The notes under the pieces are model-generated. The model saw nothing but the letters and a program-made list of their open reading frames with translations. It was not told the origin of the DNA and searched no databases. The position numbers were made by a program, and so were the translations under genes. Of a stretch of 16,933 nt of DNA, positions 13,011 to 16,933 are shown one piece after another. Position 1 is the first letter of the stretch. The number at the start of each line of letters is the position of its first letter. Source of the stretch: CAZRHH01 sp964599885 (lineage in GTDB: Bacteria; Chloroflexota; Dehalococcoidia; DSTF01; JACRBR01); contig CAZRHH010000069.1 of the NCBI GenBank assembly GCA_964599885.1, positions 1 to 16,933 of the forward strand, in the 5' to 3' direction.

Positions 13011-13816
13011 GCGACGAACAGCCGAAGGACGCCGCCCGCCGCATCTTCGCCAAGCAAGAGTTGAGGGCGTTCGACGTCATCGAGCGTTGCGCGACGGATC
13101 CGCGGCTCGTGGTGCGCACGCTGCTGCAGCTCGTCGCCGAAACGCCGCCGGGCGGCCGCGTCTGCGAACTCGGATTCGGCAGCGGCTGGCTGCTCGAAGA
13201 GATGGCGCGCGAACTCAGCGATCGCAAGTTGCACGGACTCGATATGTCGGCGCAGTACACCCGCGCCGCGCACGACCGCTACGGCGATCTCGTCCGCATC
13301 CTCCGCGGAGATATGGATCGACTGCCGTTCGCCGACGCCTCGTTCGACACCATCGCGACGTGCTGGACGCTCTACTTCATAAACGACATCGATGCGACCC
13401 TGCGCGAGATCAAACGCTGCGTCAGGCCCGGAGGCCGCGTCATCGCTGCCACCATCGCGCCCGAGAACATGATCGAATACGCGGAACTCGCGGAAGCTGC
13501 GATCCGCAGCGCCCTTCCCGATCGCGCCGTCCAACCCGACGTTGGCGCGCGCTTCGACACCGACACCGGCGCGCCGTACATGGAACGCAATTTCGATCGC
13601 GTCGAGTACGTCGACTGGTCGGGCGAACTCATCGTCAGCTCGCTCGAAGACGCGCTCGCGCTCTGGCACCCGTACGGCGACAGCGATCGCATCATCGCCG
13701 GCACCGATCTCCAGCGCGTGCTCGATGTCTTCGCGTCAAACGTCCCGGAGCTGCTCGCGCGCGACGGCGAGTGGCGTCTGACCCGCCACAGCGGCGTCTT
13801 CGTCGCGACCGTCTGA
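13007..13816 (+). CDS. Class I SAM-dependent methyltransferase
   Basis: The 269-residue protein has a Rossmann methyltransferase core. Motif I is VCELGFGSGW (52-61), motif II LHGLDMS (75-81), followed by GDMDRLPFADASFDTI (101-116) and the post-motif RCVRPGGRVIAAT. It resembles the UbiE/Methyltransf_11 group, but no substrate-specific feature was recognised. The GTG start overlaps thiO (GTGA), making it the last gene of the riboswitch-controlled operon. A role tied to thiamine or its precursors is possible but not shown. Confidence 0.85.
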   Translation: MSDEQPKDAARRIFAKQELRAFDVIERCATDPRLVVRTLLQLVAETPPGGRVCELGFGSGWLLEEMARELSDRKLHGLDMSAQYTRAAHDRYGDLVRILRGDMDRLPFADASFDTIATCWTLYFINDIDATLREIKRCVRPGGRVIAATIAPENMIEYAELAEAAIRSALPDRAVQPDVGARFDTDTGAPYMERNFDRVEYVDWSGELIVSSLEDALALWHPYGDSDRIIAGTDLQRVLDVFASNVPELLARDGEWRLTRHSGVFVATV

Positions 13817-13834
13817 TCTGACTCCTACCGCCCG

Positions 13835-13861
13835 ACCAAACACCAGACACCCAAACACCAG
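13835..13861. repeat. CAAACAC/CAGACAC heptamer repeat, copy 3
   Basis: About four units, with one extra C, lie 18 bases after the end of the thiamine operon. They belong to the same family as 2717, 4930 and 16880. All of these arrays are intergenic and near gene 3' ends. Confidence 0.75.
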
Positions 13862-13884
13862 TCCCCATCGTGCGAAATAGCCCG

Positions 13885-13890
13885 TATACT
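13885..13890 (+). promoter_or_regulatory. -10 box of DUF2269 gene, leaderless start
   Basis: TATACT is followed by ATGCC and then GTG at 13896. The ATG at 13891 is in another frame and gives no meaningful protein. No Shine-Dalgarno or clear -35 was seen. Confidence 0.55.
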
Positions 13891-13895
13891 ATGCC

Positions 13896-14468
13896 GTGCC
13901 CAACAGCTACGAACTCGCGCTCTTCATCCACATCCTCGGCGTGTTCGCCGTCGCTGGCGCCCTCACGACCTTCGTCCTCATCATCGCCATGATGCGTCGC
14001 GCGAAGGACGTGCAGGAAGTGCGGTTGTGGGGCGGCATAGCGGCAAAGGTCGAGAAGCTCTTTCCCGTCGCGGTCATCGCGCTGCTGCTCTCGGGTGTGT
14101 TCCTCGTCGAAGATGTCGGCTTCGAGTGGAGCACGGGCTGGATCAACGTATCTCTGATCACGCTCCTCGCGCACGCGGTCGTCGGTCCGCTGATCAACAC
14201 GCGCAAGATCAACGCGATCGAAAAGTCCGCGAATGCCGCACCCGACGGCGCGCTGCCGCAAGTCCTCGCCGCGCAGATCTCGGACCCCGTACTCTTCGGC
14301 ACCACCCATGCGCTCGCGCTCAGCGTGCTCGCCATCATCTGGAACATGACCACCAAGCCCGGCGGCGCGCAGGCAGGCATCGTCATCGTCTTCGCCATCG
14401 CCCTCGGCGCCCTCTCGGCTCTCCCGATGGCGATGAAGCAACAGTCCGTGCTGGAGCGCGAGAGGTAA
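13896..14468 (+). CDS. DUF2269-like integral membrane protein
   Basis: The 190-residue protein has about five hydrophobic segments (near 6-31, 55-72, 84-101, 133-150 and 160-178). The first contains FIHILGVFAVAGA with a histidine, and the next region LWGGIAAKVEKLFPVAV matches the DUF2269 pattern as remembered. Function is unknown; it is placed in the cytoplasmic membrane. The GTG start is set by the frame of the hydrophobic N-terminus and the TATACT box five bases upstream. Confidence 0.75.
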   Translation: MPNSYELALFIHILGVFAVAGALTTFVLIIAMMRRAKDVQEVRLWGGIAAKVEKLFPVAVIALLLSGVFLVEDVGFEWSTGWINVSLITLLAHAVVGPLINTRKINAIEKSANAAPDGALPQVLAAQISDPVLFGTTHALALSVLAIIWNMTTKPGGAQAGIVIVFAIALGALSALPMAMKQQSVLERER

Positions 14469-14470
14469 GC

Positions 14471-14521
14471 TCTCTGTTCTCTGCTCCCAAATCTCTGTGC
14501 CTCTGTGCCTCTGTGGTTCAA
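14471..14521. repeat. CTCTGTGC 8-mer tandem repeat with flanking unit
   Basis: Three CTCTGTGC/G units (14493-14516) end in GGTTCAAC and follow GTTCTCTGCTCCC (14476-14488). That flanking 13-mer recurs exactly at 16842-16854. The array lies between the DUF2269 gene and miaB. Confidence 0.75.
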
Positions 14522-14548
14522 CCTCTTGCTCAAACCGTGAACAACTGC

Positions 14549-14557
14549 TGCTAGAAT
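14549..14557 (+). promoter_or_regulatory. Extended -10 of miaB, leaderless start
   Basis: TGC precedes TAGAAT (14552-14557), giving an extended -10. GCGCGC and then the miaB ATG (14564) follow. TTGCTC at 14526-14531 is a possible -35, but its spacing of 20 is long. Confidence 0.6.
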
Positions 14558-14563
14558 GCGCGC

Positions 14564-15832
14564 ATGAAGTACCACATCTGGACCGTCGGCTGTCAGATGA
14601 ACGTCGCTGACTCGCGCAAGCTCGCCGCAGGCTTCGACCGCGCCGGCCTGCTACCCGTCGACGCGATGGACGACGCTGACCTCGTCGTGCTCAACACGTG
14701 CTCCGTGCGCGAGCACGCCGAAGCGCGCGCCGTCGGGCAGCTCGGCCGCCTGAAGAAGCAGCGCTCGCGCGGCCGCGACATGAAGATCGCCGTCATGGGC
14801 TGCATGGTCGGCGTCCGCTCGGACGATCTGCAGAAACGCTTTCCGTACGTCGACGCCTTTGCGCGCCCGCAGGACTTCGCGCCGATCATGGAGATCGCCG
14901 GCATCGCCGATACGGGCGGCGAGTTCTGGCCGACGACGTTCGCCACGCCCGACTCCGTCACGGCGTTCGTGCCGGTCATCCACGGCTGCGACAAGTTTTG
15001 CACGTATTGCATCGTCCCCTACCGCCGCGGCCGCGAGAAGAGCCGCACGATCGATGACATCCGCAACGAAGTCGAGCACTACTGCGCTCGCGGCGTGAAG
15101 GAAGTGACGCTGCTCGGCCAAACCGTCGAGGCGTACGGCCACGATCTGCCCGACGCACCCGACCTCGGCGACCTCATGCGCGCGATCCACGACACGCCCG
15201 GCCTCGAGCGCATCCGCTTCCTCACGTCGTACCCAAAGGACATGACGCCGCGCATCATCCACGCCGTCGCGGAGTTGCCGAAAGTGTGCGAGAACTTCAA
15301 CATCCCCGTGCAAGCAGGCGACGACGCGGTCCTCGACCGCATGCGCCGCGGCTACACACTCGCCGAATATCTCGACAAGTTCGAACTCGTGAAGTCGCGC
15401 ATCGCCGACGTCGCGATGGTCACCGACATCATCGTCGGCTTTTGCGGCGAAACCGATGCCGAGTTCCAGAACACCTACGACCTGCTCGAACGCCTGCGCT
15501 TCGACAAGGTGCATGTCGCCGCCTACTCACCGCGCCCCGGCACGATCGCGCACCGTACGCTCGCCGACGACGTGCCGGATGCGGTCAAGCAGGAACGCCT
15601 GCACGCCATCGAGCAGCTCGAGGCGCGCGTCTCGTTCGAGATCAACCAGCGCTTTCTTGACAGCGACGAGTTGGTGCTTGTCGAAAGCCGCCGCGAAGAA
15701 CGCTGGTCCGGCCGAAACCGTCTCGGCAAGCTGGTACACTTCGATGGCGACGCGCACGTTGGCCAGATGATCAACGTGCGCATCGAACGCGCGACGGCGT
15801 GGTCATTGCAAGGAACAGCGCTCCCCGCGTAG
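14564..15832 (+). CDS. miaB: tRNA-2-methylthio-N6-dimethylallyladenosine synthase MiaB
   Basis: The 422-residue radical-SAM methylthiotransferase adds a methylthio group to i6A37 in tRNAs. The N-terminal UPF0004 domain has the three auxiliary cluster cysteines C10, C46 and C80. The radical SAM cluster is GCDKFCTYCIVP, with C142, C146 and C149. A TRAM domain closes the protein (about 360-420). Start MKYHIWTVGCQMN is standard. The usual LGQNVNSYG stretch reads LGQTVEAYG here. RimO and MtaB are the alternatives; GCQMN and NTCSVREHAE favour MiaB. miaA is not in the window. Confidence 0.93.
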   Translation: MKYHIWTVGCQMNVADSRKLAAGFDRAGLLPVDAMDDADLVVLNTCSVREHAEARAVGQLGRLKKQRSRGRDMKIAVMGCMVGVRSDDLQKRFPYVDAFARPQDFAPIMEIAGIADTGGEFWPTTFATPDSVTAFVPVIHGCDKFCTYCIVPYRRGREKSRTIDDIRNEVEHYCARGVKEVTLLGQTVEAYGHDLPDAPDLGDLMRAIHDTPGLERIRFLTSYPKDMTPRIIHAVAELPKVCENFNIPVQAGDDAVLDRMRRGYTLAEYLDKFELVKSRIADVAMVTDIIVGFCGETDAEFQNTYDLLERLRFDKVHVAAYSPRPGTIAHRTLADDVPDAVKQERLHAIEQLEARVSFEINQRFLDSDELVLVESRREERWSGRNRLGKLVHFDGDAHVGQMINVRIERATAWSLQGTALPA

Positions 15833-15844
15833 GTTCTGCGTCCG

Positions 15845-15967
15845 ATGTCCGAATCGTTTGAGCTGCTGATTGCCGGCCTCACCGGCGTGGGCGTGTTCGC
15901 ACTCGTCGGATTGATCTGGAATCTCGCAGAGGGCTACTTCGAGGAACAGCGCAAGGATCAGCAGTAG
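15845..15967 (+). CDS. Small single-pass membrane protein (40 residues)
   Basis: The ATG frame encodes MSESFELLIAG, then a hydrophobic helix (about 12-27, VGVFALVGLIWNLA) and a charged tail EGYFEEQRKDQQ. It lies 12 bases after miaB and ends 4 bases before the nrtR GTG, so it fits a three-gene unit. No Shine-Dalgarno is evident. The amphipathic order (acidic start, one membrane helix, charged tail) supports a real gene. No family was recognised. Confidence 0.6.
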   Translation: MSESFELLIAGLTGVGVFALVGLIWNLAEGYFEEQRKDQQ

Positions 15968-15971
15968 TTCC

Positions 15972-16673
15972 GTGCCAGCAACCCACAAACGCACACCGCG
16001 CAAACAAGCAGGCAAACCGCCCGGCGCCGATGCTTCACCGCTCGTCGCCGTTGTAGTCGTCATCCTCACCGTCATCGAAGACGGACTCTGCGCGCTGCTC
16101 GTTCGCCGCAGCGCCGAACCCTTCTCCGACTACTGGGCGCTGCCCGGCGGCCTCCTGCCCGCCGGCGAATCTCTCGATCGCGCTGCGGCCCGAAAGCTGC
16201 TCGACGAGACCGGCGTGCAGGACGTCTATCTCGAACAGCTCTACACGTTTGGCGAGCTGTCGCGCGGCGATGGTGGCGACCGCGGCGTCGCGATCGCCTA
16301 CTTCGCGCTGGTGCAGCACAAGCAAGTACGCCTGCGCGACAGCAAGACATGGCAGCCCGACTGGCACAACGCCTACGCGCTCCCCGCGCTGGCCTTCGAC
16401 AACAACGCCGTCGTCGACTACGCGGTCCGCCGCCTGCGCTCAAAACTCGAGTACACGAACGTTGCGTATAGCATGCTGCCGCGCCAGTTCACGCTAAGCG
16501 AACTGCAGCAGGTCTACGAAGCGATCCTCGACCGCGAGCTTGACAAGCGCAACTTCCGGCGCCGCATGCTGTCGCTCGGCATCATCAAACCGGCCGGCGG
16601 CACGCGGATGGAGGGCGCTCACCGTCCCGCCCAGCTCTACTCCTTCGCCAAACGCGAACCCGTCGTGGTCTAG
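15972..16673 (+). CDS. nrtR: NrtR-type NUDIX transcriptional regulator
   Basis: The 233-residue protein joins a NUDIX domain (about 24-155) to a winged-helix domain (about 160-233) with the NrtR signature LDKRNFRRRMLSLG (190-203). NrtR proteins repress NAD synthesis or ADP-ribose-related genes and are released by ADP-ribose or similar ligands. The NUDIX box is degenerate: the REUxEE core reads RKLLDE (74-79), so hydrolase activity is probably lost, as is usual in this family. No NAD gene is in the window, so its targets lie elsewhere or downstream. The GTG start lies four bases after the upstream small gene. Confidence 0.85.
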   Translation: MPATHKRTPRKQAGKPPGADASPLVAVVVVILTVIEDGLCALLVRRSAEPFSDYWALPGGLLPAGESLDRAAARKLLDETGVQDVYLEQLYTFGELSRGDGGDRGVAIAYFALVQHKQVRLRDSKTWQPDWHNAYALPALAFDNNAVVDYAVRRLRSKLEYTNVAYSMLPRQFTLSELQQVYEAILDRELDKRNFRRRMLSLGIIKPAGGTRMEGAHRPAQLYSFAKREPVVV

Positions 16674-16714
16674 CGAGCAAACGAGGATCCGAAACCCCAC
16701 AACTTGATGCGGAG

Positions 16715-16733
16715 CGACTCCGACGGCGAGTCG
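16715..16733. terminator. Small hairpin after nrtR
   Basis: CGACTC (16715-16720) pairs with GAGTCG (16728-16733) around a 7-nt loop, about 40 bases after the nrtR stop. There is no T-run. It could be a weak terminator or part of the repeat element that follows. Confidence 0.3.
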
Positions 16734-16737
16734 ACGA

Positions 16738-16813
16738 AATGTAGCCGCAGAGCTTCAGCTCCGCCCGTTTCAACCAACACCACCCGGCGGACCATAAGCT
16801 CCGCCGCTACATT
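16738..16813. repeat. Composite inverted REP-like element
   Basis: The left arm 16738-16754 (AATGTAGCCGCAGAGCT) pairs with the right arm 16797-16813 (AGCTCCGCCGCTACATT) with two mismatches in 17. Inside the left half a GCAGAGCT-TC-AGCTCCGC hairpin repeats the unit at 1821-1838. Two head-to-head units of this kind resemble a BIME or a short MITE. No protein is encoded here. Confidence 0.7.
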
Positions 16814-16878
16814 CGTGTTGGCCTGACACGCGGTCTGCTCCGTTCTCTGCTCCCTGCCCAAAACGTCACACGCTATTA

Positions 16879-16933
<55 letters not shown>

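Noticed and set aside
13891..13893. ATG as start of the DUF2269 gene
   Set aside because: It is in a different frame from the hydrophobic conserved protein. The GTG at 13896 is the in-frame start.

Overview
The window is 16.9 kb of GC-rich bacterial chromosome carrying 20 supported protein genes. The most likely source is a Chloroflexota-type monoderm (Dehalococcoidia-like), with Actinomycetota as the main alternative. This is inferred from the high GC, a PPNTG-type C-terminal surface-anchor signal, the CxxC-x17-CxxC zinc-ribbon protein, the DUF2269 membrane protein, and start codons placed directly after -10 boxes. No rRNA, tRNA, CRISPR array or intact transposase gene was found. ThiO is an oxygen-using enzyme, so the organism is probably aerobic or oxygen-tolerant.

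Layout. 1-206 holds repeat debris, possibly the end of an insertion sequence. 207-3678 is a minus-strand block: a TldE/PmbA-like protease subunit, a ComF-type phosphoribosyltransferase, and an APH(6)/hydroxyurea-kinase-like phosphotransferase. 3679-4249 is non-coding and packed with several repeat families. 4250-4929 is moaD-moaE (molybdopterin synthase). It converges, across a strong hairpin, on a minus-strand zinc-ribbon protein (5054-5356). 5485-6602 is a zinc-ribbon NUDIX hydrolase overlapping a DinB-family protein. 6674-8056 encodes a secreted, C-terminally anchored surface protein. 8123-8857 is trmD.

8893-13816 is a thiamine operon with a clear TPP riboswitch. Its order is thiD, a 76-residue membrane protein, thiG, a thiE/tenI-like gene, thiS, thiO and a SAM-dependent methyltransferase. 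All junctions are 1-2 nt gaps or 4-nt ATGA/GTGA overlaps. The operon supplies HMP phosphorylation (ThiD), the thiazole branch (ThiO glycine oxidase, ThiS sulfur carrier, ThiG synthase) and either the coupling enzyme or a thiazole tautomerase. thiC, thiF and thiL are not here. The riboswitch leader can form two competing hairpins, one of which buries the thiD Shine-Dalgarno sequence, so the likely mechanism is translational control.

13896-16673 holds a DUF2269 membrane protein, miaB, a 40-residue single-pass membrane protein and an NrtR-type NUDIX/winged-helix regulator.

Three points deserve attention. First, six genes have a TANNNT hexamer ending 5-7 nt before the start codon and lack a Shine-Dalgarno sequence, which indicates leaderless transcripts. 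Second, both ubiquitin-like sulfur carriers (MoaD and ThiS) carry extra residues after the C-terminal Gly-Gly. Third, the intergenic gaps hold recurring short-period repeats and inverted repeats shared among several loci.
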